A stretch of 64,000 nt of DNA, taken from the NCBI GenBank assembly GCA_944325655.1, contig CALVAW010000005.1, forward strand, positions 1 to 64,000, given 5' to 3'. A program made the translations under genes and the position numbers. Shown in pieces: positions 51,549-60,681 of the stretch (positions are counted from its first letter, which is position 1; every line of letters begins with the position of its first letter). The stretch is from Candidatus Gastranaerophilales bacterium (lineage in GTDB: Bacteria > Cyanobacteriota > Vampirovibrionia > Gastranaerophilales > Gastranaerophilaceae). Under the pieces are notes generated by a model. It did no database searches and was not told where the DNA came from. It was given only the letters and a program-made list of their open reading frames with translations.

Positions 51549-53126
51549 TTAAAGCCCTATGTATTTAGCTTCATCAACACCATCTATCATAATAATCTTA
51601 TCAAGCGTTTCATTTCCTACTTCGCTATCTGTATTAATAATCATAATAGATTTTTCAGCATCATTTGCAGATTGATTAACCTGCATGCCCGATATATTAA
51701 TCTCATCTGCACCCAATATACTTGCCACCTTTGCAACCATGTTAGGTTTATTAATGTGAGGTACTAAAAGCAGATGTTTTTTCGGCTCGATAGAAACTTT
51801 ATAATTATTAATTCGCACAATATGTTTTATATCTTTTGCAATAAGTGCACCTTTTACAAAAGATGTGAATTCATCCGTTTGTATGCTTAAAGCTATTGAA
51901 TTTTCACTATCATTTGTTTTTGAAGTTCTAACTTCTATTCCCCTTTGTTTTGCAACAACAGGAGCATTTACATAATTAATCCCGACCATATTAGTGCTTA
52001 ATACGCCTTTTAAAATAGCTATTTCCAATGGGGATACATCCAACTCGGACAACCTGCCGCCAACTGCTACAGAAATTTCCTTAATTGCACCTTTAGATAA
52101 CTGCGATGCAATTTGAGCAATATTTAACGCTAAATCCATATATTCCTTGACCGCTTCAAGCTTCTGCGGCTTCATAGCAGGAATATTAATAGCACTTGTA
52201 GCATTTCCGCCGGATAAAACCTCTGCAACCTGATTTGCAACATCCAAAGCAACATTTATTTGTGCCTCATCCGTACTTGCACCCAAGTGCGGCGTTAAAA
52301 TTGCCTTCTCATTAAGCTCTAAAAGAGGAGAATTTGAAACATTTTTCTCATCTTCATACACATCAATGGCACATTGAGCAACCTGCCCGCATTTAATAGC
52401 ATCACAAAGAGCATTTTCATCAATTATTCCGCCACGGGCACAATTTATGATTCTGACACCTTTTTTCATTCTGTTTAGAGTGTTAACATTTATCAAACTT
52501 GCGGTTTCTTTTGTTTTTGGAGTATGAATTGTAATATAATCACACAATCCCCAAAAATCATCCAAATGTTTAATATATTTTGCTCCCATTTTTTCAACTA
52601 TTTCAGGGTTTGCATAGGGATCAAAAACAACAACTTTCATTCCCAATGAAAGAGCAACACTTGCAACATGAGAACCGATTTTTCCAAGCCCGATAATTCC
52701 TAAAGTTTTATTATATACTTCAACTCCTATAAATTTAGAGCGTTCCCAGAGACCTTTTTTAACTGAAGCATCCGCAGCCGGAATATTTCTTGACATCGCC
52801 ATCATCATGGCAATTGTATGTTCTGCTGCCGCATGAGTATTGCCATCCGGTGAGTTGACAACTATTATACCTTTTTCAGTAGCATAATTTACATCTATAT
52901 TATCAACCCCAACACCTGCACGAGCGATAATTTTTAATTTTTTACCAGCATCAATTATTTTTTTAGTAATTTTTGTTTGAGAACGAACCAAAATAGCATC
53001 ATATTCGCCAATAATCTTACAAAGCTCATCTTCATCCATTGTAGGTAAACTGTCCGCCTGTGCAACTCGCGCTACAATCTTGACGGCTAAATCATTAATT
53101 TTATCCGTAATTAATACTTTATACAT
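51549..53126 (-). CDS. serA: D-3-phosphoglycerate dehydrogenase
   Basis: SerA oxidises 3-phosphoglycerate, the first step of serine synthesis. The 525-residue protein is of the long type: catalytic/NAD-binding core (about 1-310) with LVRSQTKI, ARAGVGVDNID, the Rossmann GLGKIGSHVA and the catalytic Arg/Glu/His set (CARGGIID, HLGAST), then an intervening ASB domain (about 320-450) and a C-terminal ACT domain (about 453-525, HLLLVPHINKPNMVAKVA), which usually binds serine for feedback control. AGGAGG precedes the ATG. The GNAT gene lies eight bases upstream in the same operon. Confidence 0.96.
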   Translation of the reverse strand: MYKVLITDKINDLAVKIVARVAQADSLPTMDEDELCKIIGEYDAILVRSQTKITKKIIDAGKKLKIIARAGVGVDNIDVNYATEKGIIVVNSPDGNTHAAAEHTIAMMMAMSRNIPAADASVKKGLWERSKFIGVEVYNKTLGIIGLGKIGSHVASVALSLGMKVVVFDPYANPEIVEKMGAKYIKHLDDFWGLCDYITIHTPKTKETASLINVNTLNRMKKGVRIINCARGGIIDENALCDAIKCGQVAQCAIDVYEDEKNVSNSPLLELNEKAILTPHLGASTDEAQINVALDVANQVAEVLSGGNATSAINIPAMKPQKLEAVKEYMDLALNIAQIASQLSKGAIKEISVAVGGRLSELDVSPLEIAILKGVLSTNMVGINYVNAPVVAKQRGIEVRTSKTNDSENSIALSIQTDEFTSFVKGALIAKDIKHIVRINNYKVSIEPKKHLLLVPHINKPNMVAKVASILGADEINISGMQVNQSANDAEKSIMIINTDSEVGNETLDKIIMIDGVDEAKYIGL

Positions 53127-53134
53127 TTTACCTC

Positions 53135-54109
53135 CTACCCTTTAGGTAAATAAGCCTGTGAATATCTGTAAGCCTGAGTAAAACCGACCGACTCATACAT
53201 TCTTACAGCACTGGTTAAACTCAAATCCAAACTTGCATTTAATTCATTTAATTCAATTATGCTGCCTTGATGGAGTTTAATAACATCTGACACAACTGCC
53301 TTTACCAAAGGCTTTGATAATTTTTTCGCTCTATGCTCCGGCAATAAACCTATTAAAGGTAAATTAGCTATGCCATCTCCGGTAACATTTGCTAAACAAA
53401 AACCGGCAAGCCTGTTTTCATATAATAAAATTTTACTCGCTTGAGGCAAAAATCTGCCGTATATTGAAGTTGTTATTTTATGAGCAATATCTCTGCAACC
53501 GTCAATAGAAGCAAATCTTACATCAAAATTAACATCGGAAGAATCTCTAAAAGAGTTATAAATTGCATCAGATAATTCTTCAAAATAAATGTCTCTATAT
53601 GGAGTTAATTTATACCCTATAGGTAAATCCATAAAATTAAATTGCGTAAGCTCTTTAATTAACTGTTTATTTTTAATATCAAAAACAACAACACCGGTAT
53701 CAATAAAGCTATATCCGTATTCAGCAACATCCTTTCTAAAAGGTTCTTGTATGCCGAGCATTGCATAGCTGACAACCGAATGTTTTCTTATACTTTTAGT
53801 TAATTCCATGAATTTATCAAAAAGCATTCTTCTTTTTTCATTTATTCCTTCGTTTCCAAGGCAATGTATTACAAATAATTCAATAACATCCTTAGGAACC
53901 GTAGTATAAGCTAAAAAACCAGTAGGGATTGAATCTTCTAACAATACTATACAATTAATCAAACCGCTTTTAAAAGATTCAATAAAATCCTCGTACAACA
54001 GAGGGTCAATTTCAAATTTATAATCAGTTCTGGCTTTAAGGCGAAAATCGTTATACGCCCCTTGAAATACCCTAAAATATTTTTCTTCTAATACAACAAC
54101 ATCATACAT
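53135..54109 (-). CDS. Tandem GNAT acetyltransferase-like protein
   Basis: A 324-residue protein with two GNAT-like halves. The first (about 1-150) includes INCIVLLEDSIPTGFLAYTTV; the second (about 160-320) includes SKILLYENRLAGFCLANV, then NLPLIGLLPEHRAKKLSKPLV, which resembles the acetyl-CoA-binding segment, and TSAVRMYESVGFTQAYRY near the C-terminus, a typical GNAT ending. The first half lacks a clear acetyl-CoA loop. I prefer ATG 54109 after AAGGGAAG; the longer start at 54148 would lie across the promoter at 54141-54170. It precedes serA by eight bases, so it may modify a related metabolite or a protein; the substrate is unknown. Confidence 0.7.
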   Translation of the reverse strand: MYDVVVLEEKYFRVFQGAYNDFRLKARTDYKFEIDPLLYEDFIESFKSGLINCIVLLEDSIPTGFLAYTTVPKDVIELFVIHCLGNEGINEKRRMLFDKFMELTKSIRKHSVVSYAMLGIQEPFRKDVAEYGYSFIDTGVVVFDIKNKQLIKELTQFNFMDLPIGYKLTPYRDIYFEELSDAIYNSFRDSSDVNFDVRFASIDGCRDIAHKITTSIYGRFLPQASKILLYENRLAGFCLANVTGDGIANLPLIGLLPEHRAKKLSKPLVKAVVSDVIKLHQGSIIELNELNASLDLSLTSAVRMYESVGFTQAYRYSQAYLPKG

Positions 54110-54140
54110 AAAAGCAATACTTCCCTTAGTTTTTACAAAT

Positions 54141-54170
54141 TGTACCATGGAAACATTACCTTTATCAAAT
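54141..54170 (-). promoter_or_regulatory. Promoter of the GNAT-serA operon
   Basis: On the minus strand TTGATA (54165-54170), an 18-base spacer and TACAAT (54141-54146). The start would be near 54134, which supports ATG 54109 for the GNAT gene rather than 54148. Confidence 0.5.
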
Positions 54171-54211
54171 AATTATGTAGAAATGTATCATTTAATGTTT
54201 GAAATACACTT

Positions 54212-55411
54212 TTATCCTATTAAATGGTGCATTTTTTCGATTTTTGTTTTTATATATTTTTCGTTATATTTATTTATAATAGGTTCAATCGGAATTCTTT
54301 CATGGATTTCAAGCCCATATCCTTCAAGTCCTACAATTTTTTTCGGATTATTTGTCAAAAGATTAAATTTTTTATATCCTAATTGTCTTAATATTTGAGC
54401 TCCCGTACCATAGTCCCTCAAATCCGGAGCAAAGCCCAAAGAAACATTTGCCTGAACAGTATCTTCACCTTTATCCTGAAGCGCATAAGCTTTAATTTTA
54501 TTAATAAGACCTATTCCTCGACCTTCTTGCCCTCGCATATATACCAATGCTCCTTTGCCGTATGCATTTATCATAGACAAAGCTGTATGCAACTGATAAT
54601 TGCAATCACATCTCAAACTATGAAAAACATCACCCGTCAAACACTCGGAATGAACTCTTACCATAGGAATTTTATCAGAACCGTCATCTTTCACAAGTGC
54701 TACGTACTCATCATTATTCAAGATATTTCTGTATCCTAAAATTGTGAACTCTCCAAATTCGCATGGCAGTTTAGCACTCGCTTCCATTTTTACCGTAGTT
54801 TCTCTTGAAATACGATATTTAACCAAATCGGCAACCGTTACCACCTTAATATCGTTATTTTTTGCAAAATCCAAAATATAATCTCTGCGGGCCATATGTC
54901 CGTCAGGAGTCATAATTTCGCACATTGCACCGGCATGCGGCAAATTTGTAAGCTTTGCAAAATCAACTACCGCTTCAGTATGTCCGATTCGCTCCAAAAC
55001 ACCGCCCTCTCTTGAAACACAAGGAAAAAGATGACCCGGTCTCCTCAGGTCCTGTGGAAGAGAATCTTCATTAATCAAAACTTCTATTGTTTTTGCCCTG
55101 TCATAAGCAGAAATACCTGTTGTAACACCGAATTTTTCATCAGCATCAATAGAAACCGTAAAAGCTGTCTTCATACTTTCCGTATTCTGAGCAACCATTT
55201 GATTAAGTTCCATTTTGTCTGCAATATTTTTATCAATAGCAACACAAATAAGACCCCGCGCATTTTGTGCCATATAATTAATCACACTCGGGGTAACAAA
55301 TTTAGCATTACAAATCATATCCCCTTCGTTTTCACGATTTTCATCATCTACAACGATAATTATTTTACCTTTTGAATAATCTACAAGAGCGTCTTCTATT
55401 GAACTAAACAT
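54212..55411 (-). CDS. ribBA: Bifunctional DHBP synthase / GTP cyclohydrolase II
   Basis: RibBA supplies both precursors of riboflavin: 3,4-dihydroxy-2-butanone 4-phosphate and the pyrimidine from GTP. The 399-residue protein has the RibB half (about 1-200) with [12 protein letters not shown] and [18 protein letters not shown] and [13 protein letters not shown], and the RibA half (about 205-395) with [20 protein letters not shown], the zinc cysteines, and [12 protein letters not shown]. The ATG at 55411 follows GAGGTGA. ribE is 23 bases upstream in the same operon; ribD and ribH are not in the window. Confidence 0.96.
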   Translation of the reverse strand: MFSSIEDALVDYSKGKIIIVVDDENRENEGDMICNAKFVTPSVINYMAQNARGLICVAIDKNIADKMELNQMVAQNTESMKTAFTVSIDADEKFGVTTGISAYDRAKTIEVLINEDSLPQDLRRPGHLFPCVSREGGVLERIGHTEAVVDFAKLTNLPHAGAMCEIMTPDGHMARRDYILDFAKNNDIKVVTVADLVKYRISRETTVKMEASAKLPCEFGEFTILGYRNILNNDEYVALVKDDGSDKIPMVRVHSECLTGDVFHSLRCDCNYQLHTALSMINAYGKGALVYMRGQEGRGIGLINKIKAYALQDKGEDTVQANVSLGFAPDLRDYGTGAQILRQLGYKKFNLLTNNPKKIVGLEGYGLEIHERIPIEPIINKYNEKYIKTKIEKMHHLIG

Positions 55412-55434
55412 AAAATCACCTCGCACCAACAAAT

Positions 55435-56067
55435 TTAAAATCCGTTCTTCTTTAAAAACTCAATTGTTATTCCTTTTTTTTGCGGCACATTAAAAAATTT
55501 TTTAATATATTTCGCAAATAAATCATACTCAATATTAACTATATCACCAACTTTTATTTTTTTTAAATTAGTATTATTTATTGTTTCGGGTATTAATGAA
55601 ACTTCAAAACAATCCTTCCGCAAGTCGCTTACTGTCAAACTGACGCCATTAATTGCAATCGAGCCTTTTTTTACGATTAAATCAGTATCGCAAGCAAAAA
55701 TAATTTTTTTAGAAAAACCCTCTTTAACAATAGATTTAACTTTTGCAATTGTATCTATATGTCCCGAAACAATATGCCCGTCAAGTCTTGAATTAAGTTT
55801 TAATGAACGCTCAAGATTTATTTCATTCCCCTTTTTTAAATTTTTTAGATTTGTCAATTTAAGCGTTTCATTCATAATATCTGCTTCAAAAAAGGGTAAA
55901 TCTACAGCAGTAACGCTCAAACAAACACCATTTACAGCAATTGAATCCCCGACTTTCACATCAGAAAAGTCACAGTCGCTGCCGCATCTGAATTTTATTC
56001 TGGCGCCGACATCATTTAAAAAAAATTTTTCAACTTCGCCCACTGCTTCAATTAAACCGGTAAACAT
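55435..56067 (-). CDS. ribE: Riboflavin synthase alpha chain
   Basis: RibE dismutates two molecules of 6,7-dimethyl-8-ribityllumazine to riboflavin. The 210-residue protein has two internally repeated lumazine-binding halves: [25 protein letters not shown] and [13 protein letters not shown], then [14 protein letters not shown]. The family almost always begins MFTGLIE, so I start at 56067, not at the longer frame to 56094. No Shine-Dalgarno is visible, but TATTTT lies exactly six bases before the ATG. I saw no FMN riboswitch in the short upstream region. Confidence 0.95.
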   Translation of the reverse strand: MFTGLIEAVGEVEKFFLNDVGARIKFRCGSDCDFSDVKVGDSIAVNGVCLSVTAVDLPFFEADIMNETLKLTNLKNLKKGNEINLERSLKLNSRLDGHIVSGHIDTIAKVKSIVKEGFSKKIIFACDTDLIVKKGSIAINGVSLTVSDLRKDCFEVSLIPETINNTNLKKIKVGDIVNIEYDLFAKYIKKFFNVPQKKGITIEFLKKNGF

Positions 56068-56097
56068 AATAATAAAATAACACAAAAAACGCAAAAT

Positions 56098-56122
56098 AAA
56101 AGCCGGTTATAAGCCGGCTTTT
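56098..56122 (-). terminator. Terminator upstream of ribE
   Basis: AAAAGCCGG (56098-56106) pairs with CCGGCTTTT (56114-56122) around TTATAAG, with T-rich sequence after it on the minus strand. It ends the RipA-like gene and separates it from ribE-ribBA. Confidence 0.85.
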
Positions 56123-56139
56123 AAAATTTATCTTTTTCA

Positions 56140-56607
56140 TTACATCACTTGATATCTAATCATATTTGTAATGCAATATGTACAAACAACAAAATATACA
56201 CATGCAATTATCAAAGTTAAGCTTTTTTGAAAATCTCCAAACACAATTAAATTATTTTTCTTTTTCATTTGACTATAATCAACAAATTCCTTATGATACG
56301 GTTGTTCAGGAAGCTTTGTTTCCAAATATTCCAAAACCTTTGAATATTTAACTTTAATTAATAACTGGTATGAGTCAATATTCATCCACCACATTAATGT
56401 TGCCGCAATTCCTATTATACAAAGTACTATAACAGGCGGATATTGAGGAGTTAAAGTACTCAATACATAAGTCGTTACCAAAATAATTATATTCAAAACA
56501 AGATAAAATCTATTAGTTGAAAATTGTCTGTCAATAAATTTTTCTTTTGCTTCCGAATATATTCTGTATTGTTCCAGTATTAAATATTTCTCGTCTTTCG
56601 GATCCAT
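56140..56607 (-). CDS. RipA-family octameric membrane protein-like
   Basis: A 155-residue inner-membrane protein. The N-terminal soluble helix (YLILEQYRIYSEAKEKFIDRQ) leads to helices at about 33-53 and 57-76; WWMNIDSYQLLIKVKYSKVLEYLETKLPEQPYHKEF follows as a soluble segment, and a last helix is at about 127-147. This arrangement and the WW...SYxxL...K...LE..LP pattern resemble the RipA octameric membrane protein family. The role is poorly known. AAAGGAGC precedes the ATG. It is flanked by terminators on both sides and so is a single gene. Confidence 0.6.
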   Translation of the reverse strand: MDPKDEKYLILEQYRIYSEAKEKFIDRQFSTNRFYLVLNIIILVTTYVLSTLTPQYPPVIVLCIIGIAATLMWWMNIDSYQLLIKVKYSKVLEYLETKLPEQPYHKEFVDYSQMKKKNNLIVFGDFQKSLTLIIACVYFVVCTYCITNMIRYQVM

Positions 56608-56687
56608 TAAAATATGCTCCTTTCATATATGGTTAAGTTTAGCACATTTTAAAAACATGTGTTTAGTTTAAAAGTATGATTTTGAGG

Positions 56688-56710
56688 AAAAAAAATGGGG
56701 TATTACCCCA
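56688..56710 (-). terminator. Terminator after the M16/aroH/fmt/def operon
   Basis: TGGGG (56696-56700) pairs with CCCCA (56706-56710), loop TATTA; plus-strand A8 becomes a T-run on the minus strand. It ends the leftward run from def to the second M16 gene. Confidence 0.75.
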
Positions 56711-56750
56711 ATTCGCATACTAGCCGAAGCATTAACAACACAATAATAAT

Positions 56751-56782
56751 ACAATCTATTTTACCAAAAGAAAATAGATTGT
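56751..56782. repeat. Inverted repeat, 12-bp arms
   Basis: ACAATCTATTTT (56751-56762) pairs with AAAATAGATTGT (56771-56782) around an eight-base loop, between the second M16 gene and the terminator at 56688-56710. No T-run follows directly, so it may be an RNA 3'-end stabilising hairpin or a second terminator element. Confidence 0.5.
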
Positions 56783-56812
56783 TAAGAAATGTAATATAAA
56801 TGTAGTAGATTA

Positions 56813-58039
56813 TTAAAAATTATTCGGTTTATATACTTCAGGAGCAATTATTGCCGTCACTTTATGAGCTTCGAGAAGCTTTTGAGCCATTTCTGAAACA
56901 CTTTTTGCTTCAACTTTGTTTATTTCAGCAATAAACTCCTCATTATAATCCAAACCAAGCCCCATGATATAATTATAACCATACACGGAAGCAATTTGTG
57001 CATTATTTTGAGTAAAATATTTCATCCTTCCCGAAAGATTTTCTTTTGCTCCTTGTAATTCAATTTCATCAGGCGGAGTTTGCGCTAATTTCCTAAGTTC
57101 ATCCTCAAAACCCTTAAGAGATTTTTCAATATTTGTCGGTGCAGTACCAATATACATATTAAAAATACCGCTGTGTAATAATGTCTCATATTGACTTCTG
57201 ACAGTATATGCCAGCCCTTGCTTATCTCTTAAATTAACAAATAATCTGGAGGATAATCCGGAAGAACCCAAAATATTATTCAAAACCGCATATTTTGCAC
57301 ATTTATCGCTTTTAAATGATTCAATAATCCAACCTTGAATAATCTGAGCCTGTGAAGCATCATTTTTTGTTAACCATATATTTTTGTCTTCGTTTAATTC
57401 AAAAATATCTTCCACTTCATCTTTACTTTGACTTGTCGCCATAAAAGAATATTCACTCTTCAAATACTCCAAAACATCATTTTGATTAATATCTCCGACA
57501 ATTGAAACCGCTTTTTGAGAGTTTAAAATATCCTGATGAGCGCTAATTATATCATTCTTTGATATTTTATCTATATCTTCCAATATTCTTGTATGCACAG
57601 AGCCGTATGGATGAATAGGATACATATTTCTTATCAAAGCATCCGTAAGCTTCATTTTTGGATTATCTAAATCAGATATTATCTCGCCTTTAATTTTTAT
57701 TATTTCCTTTTCAAAATCATCGAATGTTGAATTTAACATTAACTCTTTAAAAAGCACCATTGCCTTTTTAAAATCTTCATTCAAAAAAATCAAACTTGCC
57801 TTTATATAATCCTGTTTAGCTTTAAAAGTAATATCGATACATTCCTCTTCAAATTCTTTTGATAATTCTACCGCACTATATTTTTTTGTTCCTTGCAATA
57901 ACAATCTTGCCAACAGCGCATTTACGCCAAAAAACTTTTCTTTTTTATCTGTTTTAAAAAAGAAATTTACCGCAATTCTCGGGGTCTTTGGTGTTTTTTC
58001 AAGAAGTACATTTATTCCGTCAACGTTATGATATTTCAT
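56813..58039 (-). CDS. M16 peptidase-family protein lacking the zinc motif
   Basis: A 408-residue member of the pitrilysin/insulinase family. Where active partners have HxxEH, this one reads FFGVNALLARLLLQGTKKY (about 40-58), so no zinc site is present. The rest matches the family: SVHTRILEDIDKISKNDI, SGLSSRLFVNLRDKQGLAYTV and a FDDFEKEI-type segment. Noncatalytic M16 subunits usually pair with an active one to form the peptide chamber, and the active gene is immediately upstream, overlapping by 14 bases. The start at 58039 follows AAGGAGA. Confidence 0.9.
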   Translation of the reverse strand: MKYHNVDGINVLLEKTPKTPRIAVNFFFKTDKKEKFFGVNALLARLLLQGTKKYSAVELSKEFEEECIDITFKAKQDYIKASLIFLNEDFKKAMVLFKELMLNSTFDDFEKEIIKIKGEIISDLDNPKMKLTDALIRNMYPIHPYGSVHTRILEDIDKISKNDIISAHQDILNSQKAVSIVGDINQNDVLEYLKSEYSFMATSQSKDEVEDIFELNEDKNIWLTKNDASQAQIIQGWIIESFKSDKCAKYAVLNNILGSSGLSSRLFVNLRDKQGLAYTVRSQYETLLHSGIFNMYIGTAPTNIEKSLKGFEDELRKLAQTPPDEIELQGAKENLSGRMKYFTQNNAQIASVYGYNYIMGLGLDYNEEFIAEINKVEAKSVSEMAQKLLEAHKVTAIIAPEVYKPNNF

Positions 58040-59375
58040 TAATTTTCTCCTTGGGTAAAAGCAAACTGATTGATACTTTATTCGGATTAAGATATTTCTT
58101 TGCAATTTCTTGTAAATATGAACAATTTATCTCTTCCAAAACCGACAAATAACGATTTGCAAGAGATATATCGTCACAAACAGTACTCCAATAACCTATT
58201 GCATCCGCAATATCTGCAACCATTTCCGAATCTTGAGCAAAATTAACTTTAGCACGTTTTTTTGCTTTTATTAATTCATTTTCTTCTATTTTTTCAAGCT
58301 TCTTCAAATGAGACTTAAGCTCTTGAATTACAATATCTTTTTTCGAGGCTTCGAAATTAGCTTCAATAAAGAAATTATCACCATCTTTAAATTGATAATG
58401 GCAGCTCTCAAGTTGATAATAATAAGGCTCTTGTTTACTTTCTATTAAATCCGTATATAACCTTGAACTTTTACCGTCCCCCAAGATTGTTGAAAGCAAA
58501 TCAAGCGCTATTGTTTCTTTTAAATTTTTTGCACTGTCTGCTAAAGCTCCAATCATAATATAGCCTGTATTAATTTCAGCATAATCAACAATTGTTCTTG
58601 GAGACTTAATTGTAATTTCTCTTATTCTCTCATCGGGTACACATTTTTCAAAATTAAAATCTTGCTTAAAAACAAAATTTTCTTGAATTAATTTAATGAC
58701 ATTTTCTTCGTCAAACTCTCCGACAACAATTGTAGTAATATTTGAAGGAATATAAAATGTTTTATAATATCTCAATATCTCCTTTTGGGAAATATTTGCA
58801 ATTATTTCTTTTGTACCTATTACTTCACGTTTATACGGATGCTTTTCATATAGAGAAGAATTAAGATTTTTATACACTTTTCGCCAATTATTATCTTCTC
58901 CCATTCTGATTTCTTCAATTACAACATATCTTTCCCTTTTTTCTTTTGGAGATTCGCCTTCAGGATTGAACTTTGGACCTATCTCTTCCGTAGGAAAAAT
59001 TGCATCCACCATCATATCTGCATGCATTTCAAGTGCTATATTGAAATGTTCCTTCGGAATATTTATGTAATAAAAAGTATAATCTTTCCAAGTTGCAGCA
59101 TTAATTATGCCGCCTTTTTGTTCCATTGTTCTGTCAAAACATCCGGCAGGGTATTTTGTCGTACCTTTAAAAAGCAAATGTTCTACAAAATGTGAAACGC
59201 CGTTATTTTCACTGTTTTCATTAATTGAACCTGTTTTAACCCATGAACTTATATTTATCATCGGGCTTTTCTTGTATGCTAAAACCGCTTTATGTCCGTT
59301 TTCAAAAGTATAAACACTGAGCGGTTTTTCCAAATAAGGATAATCTATGTATTCTTTTTTAATAATATCACTCAT
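58026..59375 (-). CDS. M16 zinc peptidase, catalytic subunit
   Basis: A 449-residue M16-family zinc peptidase. The inverted zinc motif is in GVSHFVEHLLFKGT (HFVEH near residue 65), with the second Glu about 80 residues later in the VVIEEIRMGED region. DGKSSRLYTDLIESKQEPYY is the family substrate/Arg-Tyr region. It lies six bases downstream of aroH and overlaps the noncatalytic partner by 14 bases. Such pairs degrade peptides or signal peptides; no signal peptide is present here, so it probably acts in the cytoplasm or is membrane-associated. Confidence 0.93.
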   Translation of the reverse strand: MSDIIKKEYIDYPYLEKPLSVYTFENGHKAVLAYKKSPMINISSWVKTGSINENSENNGVSHFVEHLLFKGTTKYPAGCFDRTMEQKGGIINAATWKDYTFYYINIPKEHFNIALEMHADMMVDAIFPTEEIGPKFNPEGESPKEKRERYVVIEEIRMGEDNNWRKVYKNLNSSLYEKHPYKREVIGTKEIIANISQKEILRYYKTFYIPSNITTIVVGEFDEENVIKLIQENFVFKQDFNFEKCVPDERIREITIKSPRTIVDYAEINTGYIMIGALADSAKNLKETIALDLLSTILGDGKSSRLYTDLIESKQEPYYYQLESCHYQFKDGDNFFIEANFEASKKDIVIQELKSHLKKLEKIEENELIKAKKRAKVNFAQDSEMVADIADAIGYWSTVCDDISLANRYLSVLEEINCSYLQEIAKKYLNPNKVSISLLLPKEKINEIS

Positions 59376-59381
59376 TTTTAC

Positions 59382-59744
59382 CTACTTTAAATCCTGCCTT
59401 AATCTTTCTGCACCTTTAAGATAAATATGCTTTATTTCTTCTTGTTTCTTATTTGTATTAAAATTTACCAAAATACGGAGACACATATTTATAGCCCCGT
59501 CTATATCCGCTTCGTTATAACACATCATAGGAACATATTTAAAATCAAAACTCTCTCTTGCATATTTAGCCGGAAAATCCGCATTAATATCTCTTGTTAA
59601 AGTAAATATAACAAAAGATATATCTTCGATATTAACGTCATTTCTTTTTAAAATTTCGCCCAAAAGCTCAACTGTAGCACTTTTTATATTTTCTTTCGTG
59701 TTTTCTTCAAGAGTTATTGCGCCTCTAATTCCTCTTTGAAACAT
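59382..59744 (-). CDS. aroH: Monofunctional chorismate mutase, AroH class
   Basis: AroH-type chorismate mutase rearranges chorismate to prephenate for phenylalanine and tyrosine. The 120-residue protein has the N-terminal RGIRGAITLEENT with the active-site Arg, a central YNEADIDGAINMCLRILV (Glu and Arg), and a C-terminal KHIYLKGAERLRQDL carrying the Tyr and Arg. All the Bacillus AroH active-site residues that I can align are present. Its ATG overlaps the fmt stop (TAATG). Confidence 0.88.
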   Translation of the reverse strand: MFQRGIRGAITLEENTKENIKSATVELLGEILKRNDVNIEDISFVIFTLTRDINADFPAKYARESFDFKYVPMMCYNEADIDGAINMCLRILVNFNTNKKQEEIKHIYLKGAERLRQDLK

Positions 59745-60679
59745 TATTTAAAAAAATCTCCTTCTTTAATTCTGGCTCCGTTTGCCCAGTCGAAAGAATT
59801 CATTTCGCCTTTTCCTTCCGGCTTTACGATAATCAATCTTAATGCATCTTCCAAACATTTAACAACCACACCGTTTTTCGATATTTCTATAATTTCACCT
59901 GCTGAACCTTTATTTTCTTTTAAAACTTCTGTTTTTAAAACTTTAACAACTCTACCCTTAAAACACGCATGATTAGTATTTATCATATACATTCCTCTAA
60001 TTTTATCATGCAATTTTTGAGCGGAATTTTGCCAATTAATTTCTTTTTCTTCTTTTTGCAATTTTTTTGTAAAAGTAGCCTTGCTGTTATCTTGTGCGGT
60101 TGTTTTTAAAGTACCTTGAAACAACCCTTTTAATGTCTTATCCAATATATTCGGAGAAAGTTCAGAGATTTTTTCCATAAGTTCAACCACGTTCATCTCG
60201 GGAGCAATCTCAATTTTTTCTTGCAAACATATATCTCCAGCATCAAGCTCAAGAACGGTTTTCATGGTTGTAATACCTGTTTCTTTTTTGCCTTCAATAA
60301 TCGCAGATGCAATTGGATTTGCGCCTCTGTATTCAGGAAGCAAGCTTGCATGCAAATTAATTGTAGCAAATTTTGGAATATCTATAACTTCTTGAGATAA
60401 AATTTGACCGAAAGCAAAAGTAACAAAAAAATCAGGCTGCATTAATTTCAATCTTTCAATAATCTCCGGTTCTTTTGAAATTTTATCAGGTTCAAAAACA
60501 ACTATATTGTTTTCTTTTGCCATTTTTGTTATTTCACGTTCAACAATTCTTTTTCCTCTGTTTTGCGGCTTTGCTTTTTGCGTAACTAAAGCTAAAACCT
60601 CATAATCAGGTGATTTTATGAAAAAATCAAAACTTTTAAGAGCAATATTCGGGGTTGCAAAAAAAACGATTTTTATCAT
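59744..60679 (-). CDS. fmt: Methionyl-tRNA formyltransferase
   Basis: Fmt formylates the initiator methionyl-tRNA with 10-formyl-tetrahydrofolate. The 311-residue enzyme has the N-terminal Rossmann-like domain with VFFATPNIALKSF, the catalytic stretch INLHASLLPEYRGANPI (Asn, His), a TGITTMKTVLELDAGD segment (catalytic Asp) and the C-terminal tRNA-binding OB-like domain (about 205-311). def lies two bases upstream and aroH overlaps downstream. Confidence 0.96.
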   Translation of the reverse strand: MIKIVFFATPNIALKSFDFFIKSPDYEVLALVTQKAKPQNRGKRIVEREITKMAKENNIVVFEPDKISKEPEIIERLKLMQPDFFVTFAFGQILSQEVIDIPKFATINLHASLLPEYRGANPIASAIIEGKKETGITTMKTVLELDAGDICLQEKIEIAPEMNVVELMEKISELSPNILDKTLKGLFQGTLKTTAQDNSKATFTKKLQKEEKEINWQNSAQKLHDKIRGMYMINTNHACFKGRVVKVLKTEVLKENKGSAGEIIEISKNGVVVKCLEDALRLIIVKPEGKGEMNSFDWANGARIKEGDFFK

Positions 60680-60681
60680 TT

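Noticed and set aside
54147-54398. Plus-strand open frame of 83 codons beginning at the GNAT/ribBA boundary
   Set aside because: It overlaps the end of ribBA, has no ribosome site and reads as unstructured complement sequence.
56068-56139. FMN riboswitch before ribE
   Set aside because: The space is about 70 bases and mostly occupied by a terminator; no RFN-type sequence is present.
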